Program-made: the position numbers and the translations under genes
Shown here: piece by piece, positions 35,917 through 43,597 of the stretch
Position numbering within the stretch: position 1 is the stretch's first letter
Layout of the letters: every line of letters begins with the position of its first letter
Notes under the pieces: model-generated
What the model was told of the DNA's origin: nothing
Database searches by the model: none
The model's input: the letters and a program-made list of their open reading frames with translations, nothing else
Assembly (NCBI GenBank): GCA_910579145.1
Contig: CAJTTQ010000001.1
Location: 46,060 to 110,059 of the forward strand
Source: an uncultured Eubacterium sp.
GTDB lineage: Bacteria > Bacillota > Clostridia > Lachnospirales > Lachnospiraceae
DNA length: 64,000 nt
Direction of reading: 5' to 3'

Positions 35917-36381
35917 ATGGATGGAATGATAAACGAAGCAGTGGTGGATGAAATACAGTATATTGTGATCCGTATCGGGGATGAACAGTATGGGATCAAT
36001 ATCGGATATGTTGACAACATCGTGCGTATGCAGAGGATTACGCGGGTGCCGAAATCCCAGCCATATTATGTGGGAGTCATCAATCTCCGCGGTGAGGTTG
36101 TGCCTGTTATGAGCCTTCGGAAGCGGTTCGGGCTTGCCTCGGACGAGTATGCCGGCGCCACGAGGATCATCATTTTGAAACTCGAGGACCAGTCGCTGGT
36201 AGGAGTCGTAGTCGATGAGGTGCGGGAAGTTGTGAACCTCGATCCGAATACGATCGAGACGCCTTCCTTTAAGCTCGATGAGAAAAACGCGGCGTATCTT
36301 GCCGGCATTGGTAAAAACGGTGACAACCTTATTTCTTTGCTGAACATAGAAAATGTTGTGGGAGATACAAAAGCAGTATGA
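35917..36381 (+). CDS. cheW: Chemotaxis coupling protein CheW
   Basis: Couples receptors to CheA. The 154-residue product has the CheW SH3-like double barrel: EIQYIVIRIGDEQYGINIGYVDNIVRMQRITRVPKSQPYYVGVINLRGEVVPVMSLRKR in two motifs, and a C-terminal ISLLNIENVV. The stop overlaps the cheD start (ATGA). In Bacillus cheC would stand between cheW and cheD; it is absent here. Confidence 0.97.
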   Translation: MDGMINEAVVDEIQYIVIRIGDEQYGINIGYVDNIVRMQRITRVPKSQPYYVGVINLRGEVVPVMSLRKRFGLASDEYAGATRIIILKLEDQSLVGVVVDEVREVVNLDPNTIETPSFKLDEKNAAYLAGIGKNGDNLISLLNIENVVGDTKAV

Positions 36382-36863
36382 GTGAAATAGTACATGTGGG
36401 AATGGCGGATTACAAACTCTGCCGTTCCCCGCAAAAAATATCAACCCTTGGGCTCGGTTCCTGTCTGGGGGTTGTGTTATATGACCGCACAATAAAAATC
36501 TGCGGGATGGCCCATGTGATGATGCCGGACAGTTCGCGGCTCACAAAAAACTCGAACCGGATGAAGTTTGCGGATACATGTCTTCAGGATATGTTAAATG
36601 ACCTGCTCCGCGCAGGCGCGCAGCAGTCGAGGATGATCGCGAAGATCGCCGGCGGGGCGAGAATGTTTATCCACAAATCGAATACGGATTTTCTCAATAT
36701 CGGGAAGCAGAATGTCGAGGCCGTGCGCAAAGTGCTGGGCGAATGGAACATTCCCATCGTTTCCGAGGACGTGGGGAGCAATTACGGCCGGACGATCGAA
36801 TTCGATACCGTTACCGGGGAATTGTTCATTAAGTCAGTCGGAGTTGGCGATTCGGTCATATAG
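36378..36863 (+). CDS. cheD: Chemoreceptor glutamine deamidase CheD
   Basis: Deamidates receptor glutamines and, in Firmicutes, partners CheC. The 161-residue product has the papain-like catalytic residues in place: C29 in LGLGSCLGVVLYD and H46 in CGMAHVMMP, with a conserved S-T before them. It ends with the usual RTIEFDTVTGELFIKSV region. Overlap with cheW implies coupled translation. FliY is the only CheC-domain partner in this window. Confidence 0.96.
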   Translation: MSEIVHVGMADYKLCRSPQKISTLGLGSCLGVVLYDRTIKICGMAHVMMPDSSRLTKNSNRMKFADTCLQDMLNDLLRAGAQQSRMIAKIAGGARMFIHKSNTDFLNIGKQNVEAVRKVLGEWNIPIVSEDVGSNYGRTIEFDTVTGELFIKSVGVGDSVI

Positions 36864-36988
36864 CGTTGTTTCATCAGGAACGAAATTCAAGTATTGTTTG
36901 TTCGGAAGTGTGAAATAGCAAAGAATAAGAAAAAGCGATAAAACATGAGTGCAGAAGAGGGTTTGTTCTGTGCAGAAATGAGGGAAAG

Positions 36989-37324
36989 ATGAGGTATCGA
37001 TATATTCCTGCCTTTGTCATGCTGCTGGCAGGACTTGTGTGCTGTATTATGAGTATTGTACAGGGATGGCCGGTTACGTATAGCCTTATCGTGCTTGTGA
37101 TCGTGCTGATCCTGTTCTATATCATCGGGCAGATCGCGGCTCAGGTTGTGGGGAAAGTCGTGGCGGAACACGAAGCGATGATAAAAGCTGAGCAGGAGAA
37201 AAGAGAAGCCGAAGAAGAGGCGAGAAGGCTGGAAGAAGAAGCGTTGAAAGCTGCAGAGGAAAAGAGGGCGCAGGAAGAGAAGGCCGAGGAGCAGCAGGAT
37301 CAGGCGATGGAGAGTGACTGGTAA
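36989..37324 (+). CDS. Small membrane protein with charged coiled coil, function unknown
   Basis: The 111-residue product has two membrane helices (about 7-25 and 30-52). A strongly charged Glu/Lys/Ala helix follows to the end (residues 60-108), which should point into the cytosol as a coiled coil. GAGGGAAAG lies before the ATG. It stands between cheD and sigD, where Bacillus has no gene. I do not recognise a named family. Similar small proteins may exist in other Lachnospiraceae flagellar loci. The 125-base gap upstream holds no clear promoter. Confidence 0.75.
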   Translation: MRYRYIPAFVMLLAGLVCCIMSIVQGWPVTYSLIVLVIVLILFYIIGQIAAQVVGKVVAEHEAMIKAEQEKREAEEEARRLEEEALKAAEEKRAQEEKAEEQQDQAMESDW

Positions 37325-37365
37325 GACGGCAGCTGACAGATCATGGATGCGAGGAAGGGATGTTT

Positions 37366-38139
37366 ATGGCTTTAAATGAATCGGAAAAGAGAAAATTATG
37401 GGACAAATACATGAAGACCAAAAGTGCGGACATTCGGGAACAGCTCATTCTCGAATATGTGAACCTGGTGAATCTCGTTGCCGGACGCATGGGGATGTAT
37501 TTGGGTTATACGGTAGAATATGATGACCTGGTTGGATATGGAATTTTCGGACTCATTGATGCCATAGATAAGTTCAACCTTGAAAAGAATGTAAAATTTG
37601 AGACGTATGCCAGCTTACGGATCCGGGGGTCGATCCTGGATCAGATCCGTAAAATGGACTGGATTCCGAGAACACTGCGCCAGCGCCAGCGCCAGATGGA
37701 CCAGGCGTGCGCGAAGCTGGAATCCGAATTGGGCCGGCCGGCTACGAATGAGGAAATAGCAGCAGAATTGGATATTACTGTAGAAGAGTACGATGGATGG
37801 AAGAACGAAGCGCAGTTTACGAATTTGGTTTCATTGGATGATTACCTGGAACAGGGTGGAGACGCAAGGATGGATGCCGCCGGGGCACATCGGTTTGAAC
37901 AGCCGGAGCAGGCGGTGGAAAAACAGGAACTGAAACAAATGCTGGCTGAGGCACTGAAAAAGCTGACAGAAAAGGAGTGCAGTGTCATTACGTTGTATTA
38001 TTATGAAGATATGACGCTCAAAGAGATCAGCCAGGTATTATCTGTGTCAGAATCCCGGGTATCACAGCTTCATACGAAGGCGCTGCAGAAGATCAAGGCG
38101 CAGCTCGGTGATTCGGTTGAGTTATTAAATTTGTTTTGA
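37366..38139 (+). CDS. sigD: Flagellar/motility sigma factor SigD (FliA/WhiG type)
   Basis: Sigma-28 factor for late flagellar genes. The 257-residue product has region 2 (LILEYVNLVNLVAGRMGMYLG, DDLVGYGIFGLIDAIDKFN, VKFETYASLRIRGSILDQIRKMDWIPRTLRQR) and region 4 (YYYEDMTLKEISQVLSVSESRVSQLHTKALQKI). The start at 37366 has AGGAAGGG 6 bases upstream; ATG at 37360 is in frame but overlaps that site. It is placed late in the operon, as in Bacillus, where position limits its expression. No gene for an anti-sigma factor FlgM is in the window. Confidence 0.96.
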   Translation: MALNESEKRKLWDKYMKTKSADIREQLILEYVNLVNLVAGRMGMYLGYTVEYDDLVGYGIFGLIDAIDKFNLEKNVKFETYASLRIRGSILDQIRKMDWIPRTLRQRQRQMDQACAKLESELGRPATNEEIAAELDITVEEYDGWKNEAQFTNLVSLDDYLEQGGDARMDAAGAHRFEQPEQAVEKQELKQMLAEALKKLTEKECSVITLYYYEDMTLKEISQVLSVSESRVSQLHTKALQKIKAQLGDSVELLNLF

Positions 38140-38193
38140 TGGGAAGCGGTAATCAGATTCATTTACTACGTTTGGTCGAAAGGAGATAAAGGT

Positions 38194-39792
38194 ATGGGAA
38201 AAAATGCGTATTTTCAATTAGTACATAAGACGAACAAGACGATGCTCAAAGTGTTTCCAGCTTCAAAAGACGGAGCAATGTTTTCGATCGACGAAGTCAT
38301 AAAATATATGGAACTGATCAATTTTGGTGATTTTGATGTGATGGGATTGAATTCGTATTTGACGAAAGGGGATTTTCGCACGGAATTTGTGCTGCTGAAT
38401 AACGAAGTGCTGCCAGAAGACGGAAGATGTGCCGTCAAAATTGAGAATCAGGGAGAACAGGCGGTTGCCCGTTTTTACCCGCCGTCTTCGAAGGGAAAGA
38501 AAATGACGAGGGATGCCATACTCAGCGACCTGAGTATGGACGGGATCGTGCATGGGGTCCGGCAGGATATCATAGACCAGTTTTTAAAGAATCCCGAATA
38601 CTGCAGGGATTATGTTGTGGCAGTCGCCACGCCGCCTGTGCAGGGACACGATGCCGTGATCGAGTACCATTTTGACCTGAATACGACAGCTAAACCGAAA
38701 TTAAAAGAAGATGGAAGCGTAGACTTTCACCAATTGGGAAATATTAAACCGGTACAGGTTGGTGACAAACTCGCCACACTGACGCCGGCCGATCGGGGAA
38801 AAGCGGGGATCAATGTGGTAGGCGCGTCCCTCCCGCCGAACAAAGTAACGGTGAAAGTTCTTCGTTTCGGGCGGAACATCACGCTTTCCGAAGATAAATG
38901 TGAATTGTATTCACAGGTTGCCGGCCATGTTACGCTTGTCGACGATATGGTAATGGTTTCGAACGTATACGAAGTGCCGGCAAATGTAGATGCCTCTACG
39001 GGGGATATCGAGTATAAAGGCACGGTAAATGTAGTCGGCAATGTCAATACCGGCTATGTGGTAAAGGCGGAAAGTGATATTATCGTGAACGGCGTTGTGG
39101 AAGGGGCGACTCTCATCGCCGGCGGAAATATCGTGTTGAAACGGGGCATGCAGGGAATGTCGCGGGGAACGCTCGACGCGGTCGGAAATATCACGGCGAA
39201 GTTTATCGAGAACAGCACCGTGCGCTGCAATGGTACTCTTATGTGCGATGCCGTGCTCCACAGCGATGTTGAGGCGAAGGATAAAATTTCGATCCTGGGA
39301 AGAAAGGGCCTGATCAATGGCGGGCATGTGAAATCGTATACGAATATCGCGGCGACGCAGCTCGGCTCGATGATGGGGATCCAGACGACCGTCGAGATCA
39401 TGTCGGATATTGAACTGGTGAAGACACATATGGAACTGGGAGATCGGGTGAAGCAATCGCTTGATACACTAGAACAGATGGATCTGGTCCTGATTGCCAT
39501 CAAGCGATCGATCAAAAGCGGAAATCAGATCACGAGACAGCAGGAGAAATATTTGAAGATGGCCGCCGTTTCCAAACCGAAGTTAATGCAGGACATACGG
39601 GAAATGGAAGCGCAGCGTGAGTTCCTGCAGAAGGTGATCGACTCCGCGAAGCATGTCGGAATACGCGTGGAAAATACAGTAAACGCGGGTGTGAAAATTG
39701 TGATCAAAGACGTGTCGAGGAACATCAATGATAATATAGCAAGATGTAAGTTTATCAGGGAGGGAGCGGATATCAAGTCCGTCAGCATCTAA
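38194..39792 (+). CDS. FapA/DUF342 family protein
   Basis: The 532-residue protein is of the FapA (DUF342) type: an N-terminal mixed domain followed by a right-handed beta-helix core at about 235-400 (TGDIEYKGTVNVVGNVNTGYVVKAESDIIVNGVVEGATLIAGGNIVLKRGMQG). A C-terminal coiled coil follows (about 410-510). In Vibrio FapA links polar flagellation to signal-regulated c-di-GMP or HubP-like control, but for Firmicutes the role is not proven. AAAGGAGATAAAGG precedes the ATG. It is next to sigD in several Clostridia. Confidence 0.87.
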   Translation: MGKNAYFQLVHKTNKTMLKVFPASKDGAMFSIDEVIKYMELINFGDFDVMGLNSYLTKGDFRTEFVLLNNEVLPEDGRCAVKIENQGEQAVARFYPPSSKGKKMTRDAILSDLSMDGIVHGVRQDIIDQFLKNPEYCRDYVVAVATPPVQGHDAVIEYHFDLNTTAKPKLKEDGSVDFHQLGNIKPVQVGDKLATLTPADRGKAGINVVGASLPPNKVTVKVLRFGRNITLSEDKCELYSQVAGHVTLVDDMVMVSNVYEVPANVDASTGDIEYKGTVNVVGNVNTGYVVKAESDIIVNGVVEGATLIAGGNIVLKRGMQGMSRGTLDAVGNITAKFIENSTVRCNGTLMCDAVLHSDVEAKDKISILGRKGLINGGHVKSYTNIAATQLGSMMGIQTTVEIMSDIELVKTHMELGDRVKQSLDTLEQMDLVLIAIKRSIKSGNQITRQQEKYLKMAAVSKPKLMQDIREMEAQREFLQKVIDSAKHVGIRVENTVNAGVKIVIKDVSRNINDNIARCKFIREGADIKSVSI

Positions 39793-39826
39793 GGATTGAT
39801 TTGTAAAGAAAGGAATGGTGGTCGTT

Positions 39827-40129
39827 ATGTCGATCAGCGCGATTGATGCGTCTACGCTGGCACCTCGTTCGGCGGAAGCCTCGACTATTGTCGGAAAAGA
39901 ACAGCAGCAGTTCCAGCATGTGGGAGAAAATGGCGCGATGAGTTTTGAGCGGGCCGTGGAACAGAAAAACCAGCGGACGGTTGAGACGGCAAAAAGTGAG
40001 ACGGAGGAGTATGGTTTTGACGGCTCCGGGTCGGGGAAATACAGTGGAGGCAGGAAAAAGAAGAAAAAGCAGCCCAAAGAGGCGCCGATGGCTCCGCGGT
40101 CAGACAGTAGTTTTGATATTACCATATAA
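39827..40129 (+). CDS. Small polar protein of the flagellar locus, function unknown
   Basis: A 100-residue protein with no membrane segment. It starts MSISAIDASTLAPRSAEAS and then has a mixed helical stretch. A Gly/Ser patch (DGSGSGKYSGG) follows, then a lysine run (RKKKKKQ) near the C-terminus. GGTGG is 5 bases before ATG 39827; ATG at 39815 is an alternative. It is cotranscribed with fapA and the SwrB-like gene. I do not recognise a family. Confidence 0.65.
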   Translation: MSISAIDASTLAPRSAEASTIVGKEQQQFQHVGENGAMSFERAVEQKNQRTVETAKSETEEYGFDGSGSGKYSGGRKKKKKQPKEAPMAPRSDSSFDITI

Positions 40130-40152
40130 ATCAGGAAAGGTATGAATTGACG

Positions 40153-40965
40153 ATGAATGCAACAGAGGTTATATTGCTTGTGTTTGGTTTCTTGAGCATA
40201 TCCATTAGCTTTTTTATGGGAAACAGGGAAAAAGCAGGAGGAGAGGAACGTTCGGAGGAAGACGGCTTTTCGCGGGACGTTTGGACGGAGAAAGAAGAAG
40301 AACTGGTCCGGGGACGGATCCAGTCGATCCTGGAAGAGGAAAAAGAAAATATCCTTGCCGAGACGACGGATACCCTCAATCGTAAAAGCAATGAAAAGAT
40401 CATGGAATTTGACGAATTTTCCGGTCAGTTGATGGAGAAGATCAAACATAATCATGAAGAAGTTGTGTTTATGTATAATATGCTGACGGCGAAAGAAGAG
40501 GAGTGGAAAGAAACAGCGGCGAAGCCGGAAACGCTCCCGAAAAAGCCGAAGGCGGCGCCCGTACCGGAACCAGTCCCAGTGGATAGGGCAGAGCAGACGC
40601 AGGCGGAAGGAGCGGCACAATTACAGGCAGAAGGAAGCCTGCATCCGCAGGTAGATGGAACTCTAGATCCGCAGGTGGATGGGACTCTACATCCACCTAT
40701 TACCGGCCTTGAGCAGCTGGCAAAGACCCATCCGGCTCAAACAAAGGCGGCAAAGGCACCGGAACCGGGGAATCCGCAGGCCGTAACAAAGGAACGGGTA
40801 GATGTCCCGGAGAACGAGCAGGTACAGCCCATTTCCGACGACAGGAACAATCGGATTTTAAAAATGCACAGACAGGGAAAATCTGTGGTAGAAATATCGA
40901 AGGAGCTCAATGTCGGGCAGGGTGAGGTAAAACTTACGCTTGCCCTTTATGGAGGGAACCGATGA
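40153..40965 (+). CDS. SwrB-like/DUF6115 membrane-anchored protein
   Basis: The 270-residue product has one N-terminal membrane helix (about 5-22). A Glu/Lys coiled coil follows (about 45-115), then a Pro/Ala/Gln-rich middle with 8-residue repeats. The C-terminal helical motif, RILKMHRQGKSVVEISKELNVGQGEVKLTLALYGG, resembles a degenerate helix-turn-helix and is typical of DUF6115. SwrB of Bacillus has the same plan and position (after sigD, before rpsB) and promotes export-gate activation. Homology is therefore likely but inferred. A TTG at 40147 is an alternative start. The stop overlaps the next gene by 4 bases. Confidence 0.72.
   Translation: MNATEVILLVFGFLSISISFFMGNREKAGGEERSEEDGFSRDVWTEKEEELVRGRIQSILEEEKENILAETTDTLNRKSNEKIMEFDEFSGQLMEKIKHNHEEVVFMYNMLTAKEEEWKETAAKPETLPKKPKAAPVPEPVPVDRAEQTQAEGAAQLQAEGSLHPQVDGTLDPQVDGTLHPPITGLEQLAKTHPAQTKAAKAPEPGNPQAVTKERVDVPENEQVQPISDDRNNRILKMHRQGKSVVEISKELNVGQGEVKLTLALYGGNR
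40594..40698 (+). repeat. 24-bp coding tandem repeat (8-residue period)
   Basis: Four units of 8 codons encode QTQAEGAA, QLQAEGSL, HPQVDGTL, DPQVDGTL, then a partial HPP. The last two (40642-40665 and 40666-40689) are nearly identical in DNA. In frame, so copy change would keep the protein open. Confidence 0.85.
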
Positions 40966-41501
40966 AGGCGAAATGGTTTATCAGAGGGATGGGAGTCGGA
41001 ATCATCCTGACTGCCCTGATTTTATGTATCACGTACCGAAGTGACCAAAACGACGGTAGCGTGATCAAAGAGGCAAAGGAACTCGGTATGGTGTTTCCCG
41101 AAAATGAGACAGGTGATGTCTCGCGGCCGCAGAAAGAACAGGCGGAACAACTGGCGAAGGAACAGGCGAAGGAAAAACCAAAACCCGTATCCGGCGCGTC
41201 AGTCAGCCAGGAAACCAAAGAGGAACAAGAGGCGAAAGACAAGTTAGACAAGAGCAGCAAAGACATAACCAAAGGCTCGAAATACCAGGACGGGAAGAAG
41301 ACGTTTGTCGTAAGGAGCGGCCTGCTGTCCAGCTCGGTAGCGCGGGAAATGGAAGAAGCGGGCATTATTGACGACGCAGACGCTTTTGATGATTATATTG
41401 AGAAAAACGGCTACGGCAAGCAGCTTCGGAGCGGCAAGTATAAAATTCCGGACGGAGCCGACTATGAGACGATCGCGAAGATCATTACGAAGCAAAAGTG
41501 A
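40962..41501 (+). CDS. Membrane-anchored protein with MltG/YceG-like LysM-type subdomain
   Basis: The 179-residue product has an N-terminal membrane helix (about 8-26), a polar linker, and a C-terminal domain at about 115-178. That domain is FVVRSGLLSSSVAREMEEAGIIDDADAFDDYIEKNGYGKQLRSGKYKIPDGADYETIAKIIT in two consecutive parts. It matches the N-terminal LysM-like part of MltG endolytic transglycosylases. The catalytic glutamate domain is missing, so it should not cut glycan; it may bind peptidoglycan. It overlaps the upstream gene and ends the flagellar cluster. Confidence 0.72.
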   Translation: MKAKWFIRGMGVGIILTALILCITYRSDQNDGSVIKEAKELGMVFPENETGDVSRPQKEQAEQLAKEQAKEKPKPVSGASVSQETKEEQEAKDKLDKSSKDITKGSKYQDGKKTFVVRSGLLSSSVAREMEEAGIIDDADAFDDYIEKNGYGKQLRSGKYKIPDGADYETIAKIITKQK

Positions 41502-41521
41502 CAGGAAGTTAGAAAAAAGGC

Positions 41522-41550
41522 TTGCAAGTCGGGAGCATGTGTGATAAAAT
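41522..41550 (+). promoter_or_regulatory. Sigma-A promoter of rpsB-tsf
   Basis: TTGCAA (41522-41527), 17 bases, TAAAAT (41545-41550). It gives a leader of about 108 bases with a folded region. It starts a new translation operon directly after the motility cluster. Confidence 0.7.
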
Positions 41551-41583
41551 TACAAATTGAGTTGAAAAAACACGAAGGCTGAT

Positions 41584-41621
41584 TTTTCCAGCGGTGCTCC
41601 CAGCTAGGGGGTTTTGGAAAA
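41584..41621 (+). promoter_or_regulatory. Structured rpsB leader hairpin
   Basis: TTTTCCA (41584-41590) pairs with TGGAAAA (41615-41621). Inside it CTCCC (41597-41601) pairs with GGGGG (41607-41611), one pair being a wobble. This makes a two-tier stem-loop in the rpsB leader. Ribosomal-protein S2 leaders with autoregulation are known in several bacteria; whether this one belongs to a known class was not tested. Confidence 0.5.
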
Positions 41622-41665
41622 GAAATGAGGTCTTCGGAAGAAAAACCATATGGAGGGAAAGAAAA

Positions 41666-42430
41666 ATGAGTGTTATTTCAATGAAACAGTTGCTGGAAGC
41701 AGGAGTGCATTTCGGACATCAGACGAGAAGATGGAACCCGAAAATGGCAGAGTATATCTACACAGAGAGAAATGGTATTTATATCATCGACCTGCAGAAG
41801 TCGGTAGGTAAAGTGGATGAGGCATATAATGCGATCCGGGATATTGCCGCTGATGGTGGAAATATTTTGTTTGTCGGCACGAAAAAGCAGGCACAGGACT
41901 CGATCCGCAATGAGGCGGAGCGCTGCGGCATGTACTATGTAAATGAGAGATGGCTCGGTGGAATGCTGACAAACTTCAAGACGATCCAGACCCGTATCAA
42001 GAGACTGAAAGCGATTGAAAAGATGTCTGAAGACGGAACGTTCGACGTGCTTCCGAAAAAAGAAGTTATCAATTTAAAGAAAGAATGGGCGAAGCTCGAG
42101 AAGAATCTCGGTGGTATTAAAGATATGAAAGATGTGCCGGATGCGATCTTTGTGGTAGATCCGAAAAAAGAGAGGATCTGTATCCAGGAAGCACACATTC
42201 TCGGCATTCCTCTGATCGGTATCGTAGATACGAACTGTGATCCGGAAGAACTGGATTATGTGATCCCTGGAAATGACGATGCGATCCGCGCCGTGAAACT
42301 GATCGTGTCCAAAATGGCAGATGCCGTGATCGAGGCAAAACAGGGTGAAACATTTGCCGATGCTAAAGAAGCGGATGACGAGGCGGAGAGCCAGGCAGAG
42401 AGCGCTTCAGCGGCGGAAGAAGCGGAGTAA
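41666..42430 (+). CDS. rpsB: Small ribosomal subunit protein uS2
   Basis: Ribosomal protein S2. The 254-residue product starts [20 protein letters not shown] and has the signatures [26 protein letters not shown] and [28 protein letters not shown]. The C-terminal 30 residues are an acidic Ala/Glu tail common in Firmicutes. GGAGGG lies 8 bases before the ATG at 41666. A longer in-frame start at 41594 would fall in the leader hairpin. Cotranscribed with tsf. Confidence 0.98.
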   Translation: MSVISMKQLLEAGVHFGHQTRRWNPKMAEYIYTERNGIYIIDLQKSVGKVDEAYNAIRDIAADGGNILFVGTKKQAQDSIRNEAERCGMYYVNERWLGGMLTNFKTIQTRIKRLKAIEKMSEDGTFDVLPKKEVINLKKEWAKLEKNLGGIKDMKDVPDAIFVVDPKKERICIQEAHILGIPLIGIVDTNCDPEELDYVIPGNDDAIRAVKLIVSKMADAVIEAKQGETFADAKEADDEAESQAESASAAEEAE

Positions 42431-42469
42431 TAGGGAAAAGAAGGAAAAAGAGAAAGGAAGATTGGGAAA

Positions 42470-43399
42470 ATGGCTATTTCAGCATCAATGGTGAAAGAAT
42501 TAAGAGAAATGACAGGCGCCGGCATGATGGATTGTAAGAAAGCGCTTACAAATACAGACGGCGATATGGATAAAGCAGTAGAGTACCTGCGCGAGAACGG
42601 CTTGGCGAAAGCGGAGAAAAAAGCGGGCAGGATCGCGGCAGAGGGTATTGTAAAGACCAACATCAGCGCGGACGGAAAACAGGCTGCTGTCGTAGAAGTG
42701 AACAGTGAGACGGACTTCGTGGCAAAGAATGAGAAATTCCAGGATTTTGTCGGCGCAGTGGCAGCACAGGTGAACCAGTCCGGTGCGGCTGACCTCGAGG
42801 CGTTTATGGAAGAAGCCTGGGCGGGAGATTCGTCCAAGACAGTGAAAGAAGAGCTGGCTTCCATGATTGCGACTATCGGTGAGAATATGAATATCCGCCG
42901 TTTTGAAAAAGTTTCCTGTGAGCAGGGACTGGTCGTTGACTATATTCACGCAGGCGGAAAGATCGGCGTGCTCATCGCAGCAGAGACCGATAATACGGGA
43001 GATGCCGTGAAAGAATGTTTGAAAAATGTGGCTATGCAGGTTGCGGCTATGAATCCGAAGTACCTTTCGTCGGAGGATGTTTCCGAGGAGTACAAGGAGA
43101 AGGAGAAAGAGGTTCTTCTTGCGCAGGCAAAGAATGACCCGGACAATGCGAATAAGCCGGACAATATCATTGAAAAAATGATCATGGGACGTCTGAACAA
43201 AGAGTTAAAAGAAGTCTGCCTGACCGAGCAGGTCTATGTAAAAGCGGAGAATAAAGAGTCGGTGGCAAAATATGTGGAATCTGTGGCGAAAGCCGAAGGA
43301 TGCAGCATAAAGCTGGTTCGTTTTGTCCGCTATGAAACCGGTGAAGGTTTGGAAAAGAAAAACGAGGACTTCGCGGCAGAAGTGGCAGCACAGTTATAA
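42470..43399 (+). CDS. tsf: Elongation factor Ts
   Basis: Nucleotide exchange factor for EF-Tu. The 309-residue product has the N-terminal UBA-like domain with LREMTGAGMMDCKKALTNTDGDMDKAVEYLRENG, the core with EVNSETDFVAKNEKFQ and IGVLIAAETDN, and a C-terminal module. Typical length. It is followed by a strong terminator, so rpsB-tsf is separated from the pyrH operon that adjoins it in most bacteria. Confidence 0.98.
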   Translation: MAISASMVKELREMTGAGMMDCKKALTNTDGDMDKAVEYLRENGLAKAEKKAGRIAAEGIVKTNISADGKQAAVVEVNSETDFVAKNEKFQDFVGAVAAQVNQSGAADLEAFMEEAWAGDSSKTVKEELASMIATIGENMNIRRFEKVSCEQGLVVDYIHAGGKIGVLIAAETDNTGDAVKECLKNVAMQVAAMNPKYLSSEDVSEEYKEKEKEVLLAQAKNDPDNANKPDNIIEKMIMGRLNKELKEVCLTEQVYVKAENKESVAKYVESVAKAEGCSIKLVRFVRYETGEGLEKKNEDFAAEVAAQL

Positions 43400-43435
43400 A
43401 AATCTGAGCATTTTATGAAAATCATAGAAAAGATT

Positions 43436-43478
43436 GGGCTTTAAATGCCATTCCGTTGGTGTTTGGAGCCCGCTTTTT
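43436..43478 (+). terminator. Rho-independent terminator after tsf
   Basis: GGGCTTTAAATGCCA (43436-43450), loop TTCCGT, TGGTGTTTGGAGCCC (43457-43471): 15 paired positions including four G-U wobbles, followed by GC and five T. A second weaker stem (TGAG/CTCA with A-run and T-run flanks) lies at about 43482-43509. Confidence 0.8.
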
Positions 43479-43510
43479 ATGAAAAAAAGAGTGAGAATCT
43501 CATTTTTTTG

Positions 43511-43539
43511 TTGTTAATTCTCGGGAAATCATGTATAAT
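43511..43539 (+). promoter_or_regulatory. Sigma-A promoter of the GGDEF-deacetylase-bactofilin module
   Basis: TTGTTA (43511-43516), 17 bases, TATAAT (43534-43539). The 16-base stretch around the -10 (43526-43541) is identical to that at 61206-61221 before the DHH gene. Confidence 0.7.
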
Positions 43540-43597
43540 AAGACGTGTATGTATATTTACGTAGAATTTAGCAAAAACATATATTGGGGATGATTCG

